From DASVTR01 sp033855775 (GTDB lineage Bacteria > Acidobacteriota > Blastocatellia > Pyrinomonadales > Pyrinomonadaceae), in the NCBI GenBank assembly GCA_033855775.1, contig JAWVFT010000018.1, forward strand, positions 1 through 15,086: DNA of 15,086 nucleotides. The letters are read 5' to 3'. The notes beneath the pieces are model-generated. The model was not told the DNA's origin, did not search any database, and saw nothing but the letters and a program-made list of their open reading frames with translations. The position numbers were made by a program, and so were the translations under genes. Below are positions 5,425-12,045 of this stretch, piece by piece; position 1 is the first letter of the stretch; each line of letters begins with the position of its first letter.

Positions 5425-5901
5425 TCAGTAAGAATTAGATTTAGTCCATTGAAGATTTGTCTGCAAATCAAGCTGTGGGCTAAAGGATAGCACACGCTCA
5501 ACTCTCGCGTTCGAGATATGGAACTTCGGCCCAAAGCATCCCGGCCCGAAGTCTGAATCAAGCGTGCCGACAATCACAGCATCCATGGCGTAGATTCTAA
5601 CGTTAGCCTCGTCCCTCGACATAAACGATTCCGGCAGAGGAAACTTTGCGACTTCGCTTGGGTCAAGGTCAATGCTGGCGCCTGCCGCAGTATCGCCGCA
5701 AGCGGAACAGGCCAGAATAAAGTTTTGAGTTTTAGTAACGACCGCGCGAAAGCGAATTGTTTTACCGGCGTAAGGCGCTGGATTGGCGTCCAACTCGCAG
5801 AGCGACATCGGGCGCGACGCCTTCCAGATTGAGGTCAGGCCGAGGCCGATGACGAAAGCCAAGGACACGGCAATCAACCTGTAGAGCAACCGCTTCTTCA
5901 T
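5425..5901 (-). CDS. Membrane-anchored cysteine-bearing protein, unknown function
   Basis: 158 residues from ATG at 5901, giving MKKRLLYRLIAVSLAFVIGL; the TGATG overlap with the aldolase stop fixes this start. The longer frame overlaps the aldolase and was rejected. Residues 8-25 form a signal anchor or uncleaved signal helix. The rest should be outside the cytoplasm: SLCELDANPAPYAGKTIRFR (33-52) resembles the start of small OB-like domains seen in many acidobacterial exported proteins, followed by CSAC (Cys65, Cys68), Cys122 and HISNARVERV. Four cysteines (35, 65, 68, 122) could form disulphides or bind metal. I do not recognise a named family. A membrane protein embedded between a cargo enzyme and the shell hexamer is unusual; coupling by overlap suggests it is made with them. 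Confidence 0.65.
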   Translation of the reverse strand: MKKRLLYRLIAVSLAFVIGLGLTSIWKASRPMSLCELDANPAPYAGKTIRFRAVVTKTQNFILACSACGDTAAGASIDLDPSEVAKFPLPESFMSRDEANVRIYAMDAVIVGTLDSDFGPGCFGPKFHISNARVERVLSFSPQLDLQTNLQWTKSNSY

Positions 5902-6716
5902 CAGTTTTTCCTCGACTGCACGGCCTGACTCAGCAGTTCGACCAACTCGTCGCGCGTCAAAGCTATCTTGCCCGCGCCGTTGTTTGAAGCTCTGGCGGCG
6001 ACCGGCGGGCGTTCCCCTGTCGAGCAGGCAAGCGTCGTTTCGTGCAGGTAGCCGCAAGCCTGACAACGCGCGCCCTCGTCCAAATATCCCGCGGCCTCGC
6101 GGACGTTGATTAACTTTTCAATCGCGGCGGGCGGAAGATTCCTTGAGCCGCCGAGCGCTCTTGAAAGAATCGCTATCTTCGCCGTGTGCTCAAGCGTTTC
6201 GAGGCGGTCGAAGGCTTGCCACAAATCAGAGCCGTAGGCGACCGCGCCGTGGTTCGCCATCAAGAGCGCGTTGTGATGTTTGACGAGCGGGCGCATCGCC
6301 GTCGTCAGTTCGTCGGTCGAAGGCGTGCCGTAATCTGCGAGCGGCACGCAGCCCAAGGTCAGAATCACTTCGGACAGAATCGGCTGGTCAATGGCGAGTC
6401 CGGCGACGGCGAACGCGGTGCCGTGCGGCGGGTGCGCGTGGCAGACCGCCCGCACGTCCGCGCGTTCACGATATATCAACAAATGCATCGCCAGTTCGGA
6501 CGAAGCCTTGCGGTCATTGAGGGCGCGGCCTTCGATGTCCGTGACGGCGAGCGAATCCTCGGCCATGCGTCCCTTCGAGGTCATCGTCGGCGTCGCAACT
6601 ATGCGCCCGTCGTCAAGCCGCACGCTGACGTTGCCGTCCGAAGAGACAACGTAGGAACGCTCGTACATCAACTGACCGACGCGCACGATTTCGCGCCGCG
6701 CCGTTTGCTCGTCCAT
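5901..6716 (-). CDS. Class II aldolase (fuculose/rhamnulose-1-phosphate type), candidate BMC cargo
   Basis: 271 residues. Residues 1-190 are a class II aldolase/adducin domain: SSDGNVSVR (25-33), TSKGR (46-50), Glu74 in SSE, zinc ligands His93 and His95 in CHAHPPHGTAFA, and His156 in MANHGAVAYG; these correspond to Glu73, His92, His94 and His155 of E. coli FucA. Such enzymes cleave L-fuculose- or L-rhamnulose-1-phosphate to dihydroxyacetone phosphate and lactaldehyde. Beyond the usual fold is an 80-residue extension: ARCQACGYLHETTLAC (Cys218, Cys221, Cys231, with His225), a linker, and a terminal amphipathic helix ALTRDELVELLSQAVQSRK (252-270) that looks like an encapsulation peptide. Aldolases with such tails are signature enzymes of PVM-type microcompartments. 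Substrate is inferred from family and context, not shown. Start ATG at 6716, 13 bases after the preceding stop. Confidence 0.88.
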   Translation of the reverse strand: MDEQTARREIVRVGQLMYERSYVVSSDGNVSVRLDDGRIVATPTMTSKGRMAEDSLAVTDIEGRALNDRKASSELAMHLLIYRERADVRAVCHAHPPHGTAFAVAGLAIDQPILSEVILTLGCVPLADYGTPSTDELTTAMRPLVKHHNALLMANHGAVAYGSDLWQAFDRLETLEHTAKIAILSRALGGSRNLPPAAIEKLINVREAAGYLDEGARCQACGYLHETTLACSTGERPPVAARASNNGAGKIALTRDELVELLSQAVQSRKN

Positions 6717-6729
6717 TCAGGCGTCTCGT

Positions 6730-7173
6730 TTAGTAGCGGGCCATGTCAAAGTAGAAAGCCTGCACTCTGGTTTGGGTGACGGGCTGGCCGTTGATGGTGG
6801 CGGGCCGGAATTGCGTCTGCTCGGCGGCTTCCACGGCCTCTTCGGTCAAGCCGTCGGGCAAGGTCGTGATGCGCTCCAGAACGCGCGCCTTGCCGTTGGC
6901 TCCGTACTCGACCAACAACTGCACGACGCCGTAAGTTTGATGCCTGCGCGCGGCCTCCGTCATGTGCGTCGAAGGCTCGAAGAGAATGGCGAGCGGCGCT
7001 GACGAGGCGCCGGCATCGCGTGGCGCGAAGACGTAGTTTTGACGCGACTCGCTATAGGTGCGCGTCGTGAATTGCGACGGCGCGCGTTCCGTTTGGAAGA
7101 GGCTGCCCAGACCGACGCCGACGAAGAGCGTCAGCAGAAACGGCACAAATCTTTTCAGAAAGCATGTGGACAT
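6730..7173 (-). CDS. TonB C-terminal-domain-like membrane protein
   Basis: 147 residues from ATG at 7173, chosen because GGAG lies eight bases upstream and the longer frame would overlap rex. One N-terminal membrane helix (RFVPFLLTLFVGVGLGSLF, 8-26) is followed by a short linker and, at about 80-145, a TonB-C-like fold: YGVVQLLVEYGANGKARVLE, then EEAVEAAEQTQFRPATINGQ and PVTQTRVQAFYFDM. The classic order (beta, GxV..V, helix with A...A...W/QFxPA..nGxpV) is kept. The proline-rich periplasm-spanning region of true TonB is missing, so energy transduction to an outer-membrane receptor is unlikely; many such short proteins have unknown roles. It lies 25 bases after rex and 13 before the aldolase. 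Confidence 0.75.
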   Translation of the reverse strand: MSTCFLKRFVPFLLTLFVGVGLGSLFQTERAPSQFTTRTYSESRQNYVFAPRDAGASSAPLAILFEPSTHMTEAARRHQTYGVVQLLVEYGANGKARVLERITTLPDGLTEEAVEAAEQTQFRPATINGQPVTQTRVQAFYFDMARY

Positions 7174-7198
7174 CTTTTTTACTCCTGTCTCTTCAACT

Positions 7199-7909
7199 TC
7201 ACAACTCTTGCTCATCCCGCTGCCTGACTTCCTCTTGATAAGCGGAAACGTTCGGCGGGTTTGTCACGCTGGCGTTCTGCGGTCGCGCCAGAAAGTAGGA
7301 TAATGATTCGAGCGAGATGGTTAAGTCAACATTTTTCACCTTCACGTCGAGCCGCGCGTGCAGGCGCGCGGGCGCGAAATTGAGCACGGCTTTAATGCCA
7401 ACCGCCATCACTTGATTCAAGACGCGCTGCGCCACGCGCGCCGGGACGGCAATCACGGCGACATCAATCGCCTCCTCGCGCGCCACGCGCTCTATTCTTT
7501 TCACGTCGTGAATCATAATCTCGCCTTCGCCGCTGCGCCGTCCAATCTTCGCGCGGTCGTTATCGAAGAGCGCGACGACCGTGAAGTTCGATTTCGCAAA
7601 ACCGTTATAGTTGGCGAGCGCCGTGCCGAGTCTGCCTGCGCCGATGATGCCGACGCGGTGCGCGTGGTCAAGGCCGAGAATATTCGTGATGTGGTCGCGC
7701 AATTCCTCTACGAAATAGCCGACGCCGCGCACGCCGAACTCGCCAAAGTAAGCGAGGTCTTTTCTAATCTGCGCGCTGTTGAGATTGAACTGGTCGGCCA
7801 GCGCTTGCGAAGAGATTGTCTTGATGCCAGCCGCCGCGAGCCGGTTCAGACAACGCAGGTAAACGCTCAAGCGATTGGTGGTCAGCTCTGAGATTTTTTC
7901 CGATTTCAT
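7199..7909 (-). CDS. rex: Redox-sensing transcriptional repressor Rex
   Basis: 236 residues. Residues 10-75 are the winged-helix DNA-binding domain, with SSQALADQFNLNSAQIRKDL then AYFGEFGVRGVGY as the recognition helix and wing. Residues 85-200 are a Rossmann fold with GAGRLG (90-95) for NAD(H) and FDNDRAKIG (115-123). ISLESLSYFLA near the end is the C-terminal helix that swaps into the partner subunit. Rex binds operators when NAD+ is high and leaves when NADH rises, derepressing fermentative and respiratory genes. It is the first gene of the minus-strand run leading to the microcompartment genes, so it plausibly controls them and itself. I could not find a convincing full TTGTGA..TCACAA operator in the upstream gap. 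The last ~30 residues are a polar tail. Confidence 0.95.
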   Translation of the reverse strand: MKSEKISELTTNRLSVYLRCLNRLAAAGIKTISSQALADQFNLNSAQIRKDLAYFGEFGVRGVGYFVEELRDHITNILGLDHAHRVGIIGAGRLGTALANYNGFAKSNFTVVALFDNDRAKIGRRSGEGEIMIHDVKRIERVAREEAIDVAVIAVPARVAQRVLNQVMAVGIKAVLNFAPARLHARLDVKVKNVDLTISLESLSYFLARPQNASVTNPPNVSAYQEEVRQRDEQEL

Positions 7910-7948
7910 TGCACGTTCAATTTTAAGACTGCTTGCTCTGTGAGGCTT

Positions 7949-7976
7949 AGTATAGCTCTAACGACGTGCAGCACAA
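7949..7976 (-). promoter_or_regulatory. Putative rex-operon promoter
   Basis: On the minus strand TTGTGC (7976-7971) and TATACT (7954-7949) are 16 bases apart and fit -35 and -10 boxes. Transcription would start near 7942, giving a leader of about 33 bases. TCACAG just downstream of the -10 box is a possible half of a Rex operator, but the other half is not evident. Confidence 0.4.
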
Positions 7977-7983
7977 AACAAGG

Positions 7984-8145
7984 GCGACACGGAGACGCGG
8001 CGACCGAGGCAAGTGAGACGCGGCGACCGAGGAGACCGGGGCGATAAAGACGAGAAAGATAAGTCTATGCCGACTCGGCAAGCTACCTGTGATTGGTTCT
8101 TCTCTATCTCGCCGTGTCTCCCCGGTCGCCGCGTCTCGGTGTCGC
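7984..8145. repeat. GC-rich inverted repeat in the rex-ruvA divergent gap
   Basis: The 350-base gap between divergent rex and ruvA holds 23-base arms at 7984-8006 (GCGACACGGAGACGCGG then CGACCG) and 8123-8145 that are complementary at 22 of 23 positions. A second copy of GAGACGCGGCGACCGAGG lies at 8015-8032, a direct repeat of 7992-8009. The 116-base interior has no coding potential I can support. The rest of the gap holds the two promoter-like sites listed separately. It shares the palindromic build of the other spacers here. Confidence 0.75.
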
Positions 8146-8168
8146 TTCCGGGCCGTCGCGTGCGCTTG

Positions 8169-8197
8169 TTGCCGAAGCCGCAGCGATAAACTACAAT
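8169..8197 (+). promoter_or_regulatory. Putative ruvAB promoter
   Basis: TTGCCG (8169-8174) and TACAAT (8192-8197) are separated by 17 bases and match -35 and -10 elements. Transcription would begin near 8204, about 56 bases before the ruvA ATG. No LexA-type box was recognised nearby. Confidence 0.45.
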
Positions 8198-8259
8198 CTT
8201 GCTTGAAAACGAAGGCGCTCCCGAAATTCTCTTCTTCGCGCTCTCTTTAAAACAAGCTA

Positions 8260-8886
8260 ATGATTGCATATTTATCCGGCGCTTTACTGGTCAAACAAAC
8301 GAACACCGTCATCATCGACGTGGGCGGCATCGGTTACGAAGTGACGATTCCGCTCTCGACCTTTTACGACCTCGAAGACGCAGGCTCGGCCGTCTCCCTG
8401 CGCATTTACACGTACGTCCGCGAAGACGCGCTTCAACTCTACGGCTTTAAAACGACGCGCGAGCGCGAGCTCTTTCTGCGGCTCATCTCGGTCAGCGGCA
8501 TCGGCCCGAAGCTCGGCATCACGATGCTGTCTGGGATGAGCGCGGACGAAATCATCGCTTCGATTCGCGCCAACAATTTAGCGCGCCTGACCTCGATTCC
8601 CGGCGTCGGCAAGAAGACCGCCGAGCGCCTCGTCATCGAACTGCGCGACAAAATCGCCGCTCTCTCGTCGCCCGCGCTTGAAGAAGAGTTTGCGACGCGC
8701 GCGGGCGGCGCAGGCTCGCCCGCTTCCGAAGACGCGATGCGCGAAGACGCGCTCTCGGCCCTCGTCAATCTGGGCTATCAAAAAGCGGCGGCGGAAAAGG
8801 CCGTCACAGCGGCCATGCAGGACGGCGGCGACATCTCCGTCGAAGCTATCCTGCGCCGCAGCCTGCGACTGTTAGCCAAAGGCTAG
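8260..8886 (+). CDS. ruvA: Holliday junction branch migration protein RuvA
   Basis: 208 residues, normal length. Domain I (1-63) is the OB fold with MIAYLSGALL, VDVGGIGYEV-like VIIDVGGIGYEVTIPLS and YTYVREDALQLYGF. Domain II carries two helix-hairpin-helix motifs, VSGIGPKLG (78-86) and IPGVGKKTAERLVIELRDK (113-131), that contact the junction DNA. A flexible acidic linker (about 136-158) leads to domain III (160-204; REDALSALVNLGYQKAAAEK), which binds RuvB. RuvA tetramers hold the four-way junction while RuvB drives branch migration. ruvB follows after 66 bases; ruvC is not adjacent. No Shine-Dalgarno site is evident. Confidence 0.97.
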   Translation: MIAYLSGALLVKQTNTVIIDVGGIGYEVTIPLSTFYDLEDAGSAVSLRIYTYVREDALQLYGFKTTRERELFLRLISVSGIGPKLGITMLSGMSADEIIASIRANNLARLTSIPGVGKKTAERLVIELRDKIAALSSPALEEEFATRAGGAGSPASEDAMREDALSALVNLGYQKAAAEKAVTAAMQDGGDISVEAILRRSLRLLAKG

Positions 8887-8934
8887 GCTTCAAGCGTCAG
8901 GCTCAAAGTTAAAAGCTCAAAGAGCCGGAAGCCT
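8885..8934. repeat. Nested inverted repeat between ruvA and ruvB
   Basis: AGGCTTC (8885-8891) pairs with GAAGCCT (8928-8934), and inside it GGCTC pairs with GAGCC around GCTCAAAGTTAAAAGCTCAA, which itself reads as heptamers GCTCAAA, GTTAAAA, GCTCAAA. It fills most of the gap between the ruvA stop and the ruvB start. No T-tract follows, and the two genes are expected to be co-transcribed. Confidence 0.5.
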
Positions 8935-8952
8935 GAACCCTGAAACTCTGTT

Positions 8953-10002
8953 ATGGATGAACTCGAACCGGCCAACACGCGCGACGCGACCGCGCTGGAC
9001 GAAGAGCGACAGTTTGAACTGAGCCTGCGCCCGACGCGCCTTGCGGAGTACATCGGCCAGCGTCGCGCGACGGACAATCTGGGCATCTTCATCAAGGCCG
9101 CGCTGCGCCGCCACGAAGCTCTCGACCACGTGTTGCTGACCGGCCCGCCCGGACTCGGCAAGACGACGCTCGCCAACATCGTCGCCAACGAGATGAACGC
9201 AGAGTTGCGTTCGACCGCCGGGCCGATTATCGAAAAGAGCGGCGACCTCGCGGCGATTCTCACCAACTTGCAGGAAGGCGACGTGCTCTTCATAGACGAG
9301 ATTCATCGTCTCAACCCGGCCATCGAAGAAGTCCTCTATCCGGCGATGGAGGATTACCAACTCGACCTGATGATTGGACAAGGCACGGCGGCCCGCTCCA
9401 TCAAGTTAGAATTGCCGAAGTTCACTTTAGTCGGTGCCACCACACGCGCCGGACTCATCACCGCTCCCTTGCGCGGTCGCTTCGGCATCGTCTTTCATCT
9501 GGACTTTTACAACCACGCGGACTTGGAAGTCATCGTCAAACGCTCTGCCGAGATTCTCAAAGTGGAGATTGACAACGGCGGGGCGCGCGAGATAGCGAAG
9601 CGCGCTCGCGGGACACCGCGCATCGTCAATCGCCTGCTCCGCAGAGTCCGCGATTACGCCGAAGTTGACTACGACGGGCGCATCACGCAGGAGGTCGCCA
9701 GCGACGCTCTCAACCGGATGGAGGTTGACACCTACGGGTTGGACGAAGTTGACCGCAAGCTGCTGTTGACGATTATCGAAAAGTTTAGCGGCGGCCCCGT
9801 CGGCCTCGGCACCATCTCCGCTTCGATTAGCGAAGAGCGCGAATCAATCGAAGAGATTATCGAGCCGTACTTGATTCAAATCGGCTTTCTCAATCGCACG
9901 CCGCGCGGGCGCATGGCGACGCGCCTCGCCTACCAGCACTTCGGCCTGAACCCTACGCCCGCGCCCTCGCCCTTCGGCCCCGGACTCTTTGATGTCGAAT
10001 GA
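8953..10002 (+). CDS. ruvB: Holliday junction branch migration ATPase RuvB
   Basis: 349 residues. Opening ELSLRPTRLAEYIGQ is typical. Walker A GPPGLGKTT lies at 64-72, Walker B FIDEIHRL at 113-120, sensor 1 GATTRAG at 161-167, and PLRGRFG (172-178) contains the arginine-finger region. RGTPRIVNRLLRRVRDYA marks the small AAA+ domain, and the C-terminal winged helix ends IEPYLIQIGFLNRTPRGRMA. The hexamer is the DNA motor of the RuvAB complex. The terminal LNPTPAPSPFGPGLFDVE tail is a variable extension. All key residues are present. Confidence 0.98.
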   Translation: MDELEPANTRDATALDEERQFELSLRPTRLAEYIGQRRATDNLGIFIKAALRRHEALDHVLLTGPPGLGKTTLANIVANEMNAELRSTAGPIIEKSGDLAAILTNLQEGDVLFIDEIHRLNPAIEEVLYPAMEDYQLDLMIGQGTAARSIKLELPKFTLVGATTRAGLITAPLRGRFGIVFHLDFYNHADLEVIVKRSAEILKVEIDNGGAREIAKRARGTPRIVNRLLRRVRDYAEVDYDGRITQEVASDALNRMEVDTYGLDEVDRKLLLTIIEKFSGGPVGLGTISASISEERESIEEIIEPYLIQIGFLNRTPRGRMATRLAYQHFGLNPTPAPSPFGPGLFDVE

Positions 10003-10029
10003 ATTTATTCGTGCTAGATTTATCCGGCC

Positions 10030-11937
10030 ATGAACAGTTCGCCTCGCAATCGCTATCGCTCCACTTTCATCCTGAGCCTCGCGCTCGTCTTCTCTTTCGT
10101 CGCGCTGAACGTTCAAGCCCAACAACAACGCGGGCGCAATCGTTCTCAGCCGAACGCGAAAGCGCAGGCGCAAGGCTTAGAGCGCGCCCGCCGCGCCAGG
10201 GCTCTCACCTTGCTCGCCGAGACGGCTGAAGAAGCGCGCTCGCTCGCAGACCTTTTCTATCGCGCGCGACTGCAAGCCATCGCCGCCGACACGCTCTACG
10301 CTTTCGACCCGCAACGCGCCCGCCTCATCTTTCGCCGCGCATGGGAAGCGGCCACGGCTTCGGACAAAGCCGAGCAGGAAGAGGACGCGCAACAAGCCGC
10401 CTCGACGCTCGATGCGGTCGCGCCCGTGACGGAAGCGCGCGATGAAACGCTGGCAAGGGCGGCAGAGCGCGATTCGGCGCTGGCGGATATTTTCCTGCGC
10501 GAGTTGTTGAAAGATAAGCAGGGCGCGAGCAACACTGACGATAACGAGAGCGAGCGCGTCTCGACCTGGCGCGAGCCAGGCGCGGTTGGCGCGCGGCGCA
10601 TCGCGCTCGGCTTAGAGATGCTTGACGACGGCGAAGCTGAAAGCGCGTTTAAGATTGTCGCGCCCGTCGTCAATGAAGGCGCGAGCGCCAGCCTCATCGT
10701 CTTCCTGCTGCGACTGCATGAGCAGAACGCGGCGGCGGGCGAGGCTCTCTATCGCTTGATGATTGCGCAGATGAGCAGGGACGCAGCAGCCGATGCCAAC
10801 ACGGTTCTGTTGCTCTCGACGCCCATCGTGTCGCCGGAGTTGATGGTCGCCGTAGACGAGCACGGCTCGTTGCAGTTTCGTCCCATCACAAACAACGCCG
10901 CGCCTCCGCAGCCTTTCTCGCCAGCCACGCGCAACGCATTCTTCAAAGTCGCAGCGAGCGTGCTCTTGCGTCCGGCCAGCGCGCGGCGCGCGGCGAATGA
11001 GACGCAGGACAAATCCGCGCGCTATTTCGCCATCGGCAGATTGCTGCCCTTCTACGAGCGCGAGGCCGCGCAGTTTGCGCCGGAGTTGCAGGCGCGCGCA
11101 GGCGCTCTGCTGAATGAGTTCACGGACAGCCGCCGCGCTTCGCTGTCATCACAACTCGACACGCGAAACGTCGGAGCGCCGCCTTCGACAGACGACTTGC
11201 GTTCTCACTTTGAAGAACGCGGGCGCGCAAGCGAAGCCGCAGAGCGCGACCGCATCACCGTCAGAATCGTGCTCATCGCCGCGCGCAATCGTTCATGGGA
11301 CAGAGCGCGACGGGCCGCCGCCGAGTTGAGCGACGAAGCTTCGCGTCGCGCCGCCAACTCTTTCATCGCCGTCAATCAAATCGCAGACCTCTCGCGCGCT
11401 TACGCAGACGAAAAGGAAGACGACTACGAAAGCATCTTGAGCTTTTTGAAGAGCGCGGACGTGCCGCCGCTGGCCGCCGCCTGGGGCTACGCGCAGGCGG
11501 CGCAGGTCGCCGCGCGCAAACGGGACGCGCAACGCGTCGCTGAACTGCTGACCGAAGCCGAGCATTACGCCGCGCGCGCAGAGACGAGTGCGGGCCAGCG
11601 CGTCGCGGCTTACATTGTGCTGACGAACGCCGCCGCGCGCCTGGACCAGCAGCGCGCATGGGAGTCGCTCGCGCAACTCGTCAAGGCCGCCAACGCGACC
11701 GCTGACTACGCGGGCGACGAAGCGACAATCGAGATTCGGACGGACGAAGCTGCGGCGACCGCAACCGAGTCGCCTTTCACTTTCACGACCGAGGCTTTCC
11801 GTTTGGAAAGCGTTTTTGCGACAATGGCGCGACTGGATTTTGAGAGAGCCTTAAGAGACGCGCGCGCGCTCGCAGGCGACACCTCGCGAGTCTTCGCCCA
11901 ACTCGCCATCGCCCGCGCCGCGCTCGAAAAGCAGTGA
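10030..11937 (+). CDS. Large secreted alpha-helical repeat protein, unknown function
   Basis: 635 residues. Residues 1-31 form a signal peptide (basic NSSPRNRYRS, hydrophobic FILSLALVFSFVALNV, cleavage near AQA). The mature protein is Ala/Arg/Glu-rich and almost entirely predicted helix, with recurring pairs such as ADLFYRARLQAIAADTLYAF, ALYRLMIAQMSRDAAADAN, AAWGYAQAAQVAARKRDAQR and ARRAAAELSDEASRRAANSF that suggest TPR-like or other alpha-solenoid packing. No catalytic motif is evident. It follows ruvB by 27 bases on the same strand, but a functional link to recombination is unlikely for an exported protein. The stop TGA (11935-11937) is part of the first heptamer of the GTGACRA repeat that follows. 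I do not recognise the family. Confidence 0.8.
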   Translation: MNSSPRNRYRSTFILSLALVFSFVALNVQAQQQRGRNRSQPNAKAQAQGLERARRARALTLLAETAEEARSLADLFYRARLQAIAADTLYAFDPQRARLIFRRAWEAATASDKAEQEEDAQQAASTLDAVAPVTEARDETLARAAERDSALADIFLRELLKDKQGASNTDDNESERVSTWREPGAVGARRIALGLEMLDDGEAESAFKIVAPVVNEGASASLIVFLLRLHEQNAAAGEALYRLMIAQMSRDAAADANTVLLLSTPIVSPELMVAVDEHGSLQFRPITNNAAPPQPFSPATRNAFFKVAASVLLRPASARRAANETQDKSARYFAIGRLLPFYEREAAQFAPELQARAGALLNEFTDSRRASLSSQLDTRNVGAPPSTDDLRSHFEERGRASEAAERDRITVRIVLIAARNRSWDRARRAAAELSDEASRRAANSFIAVNQIADLSRAYADEKEDDYESILSFLKSADVPPLAAAWGYAQAAQVAARKRDAQRVAELLTEAEHYAARAETSAGQRVAAYIVLTNAAARLDQQRAWESLAQLVKAANATADYAGDEATIEIRTDEAAATATESPFTFTTEAFRLESVFATMARLDFERALRDARALAGDTSRVFAQLAIARAALEKQ

Positions 11938-12028
11938 CAAGTGACGAGTGACAAGTGACGAGTTAAAGACAAACGCTTGTCGCTTGATTCTGATTCTTGC
12001 TTATCACTTGCTGCTTGTCACTCGTCAC
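11934..12028. repeat. Palindromic GTGACRA heptamer element, copy B
   Basis: Begins with GTGACAA, GTGACGA, GTGACAA, GTGACGA (11934-11961) and contains a perfect 15-base inverted repeat (GTGACGAGTGACAAG at 11941-11955; complement at 12014-12028). Its interior 11957-12007 matches the minus strand of 5049-5099 at 44 of 51 positions. The first heptamer provides the stop codon of the preceding gene, and the element ends 18 bases before the yihY start. Confidence 0.88.
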
Positions 12029-12045
12029 GGCCCTTATGAATTGAG

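Noticed and set aside
6186..6779. Plus-strand 197-codon frame opposite the aldolase
   Set aside because: Antisense shadow; the minus strand encodes a complete aldolase with all catalytic residues.
2831..7909. Carboxysome or ethanolamine/propanediol compartment
   Set aside because: There is no RuBisCO, carbonic anhydrase, ethanolamine lyase or diol dehydratase; the only candidate cargo enzyme is the class II aldolase.
7925..8110. Rex operator candidates TCTGTGAGG (near 7938) and TGTGATTGGTTC (near 8089)
   Set aside because: Each has only one plausible half-site; the spaced inverted TTGTGA..TCACAA arrangement is missing.
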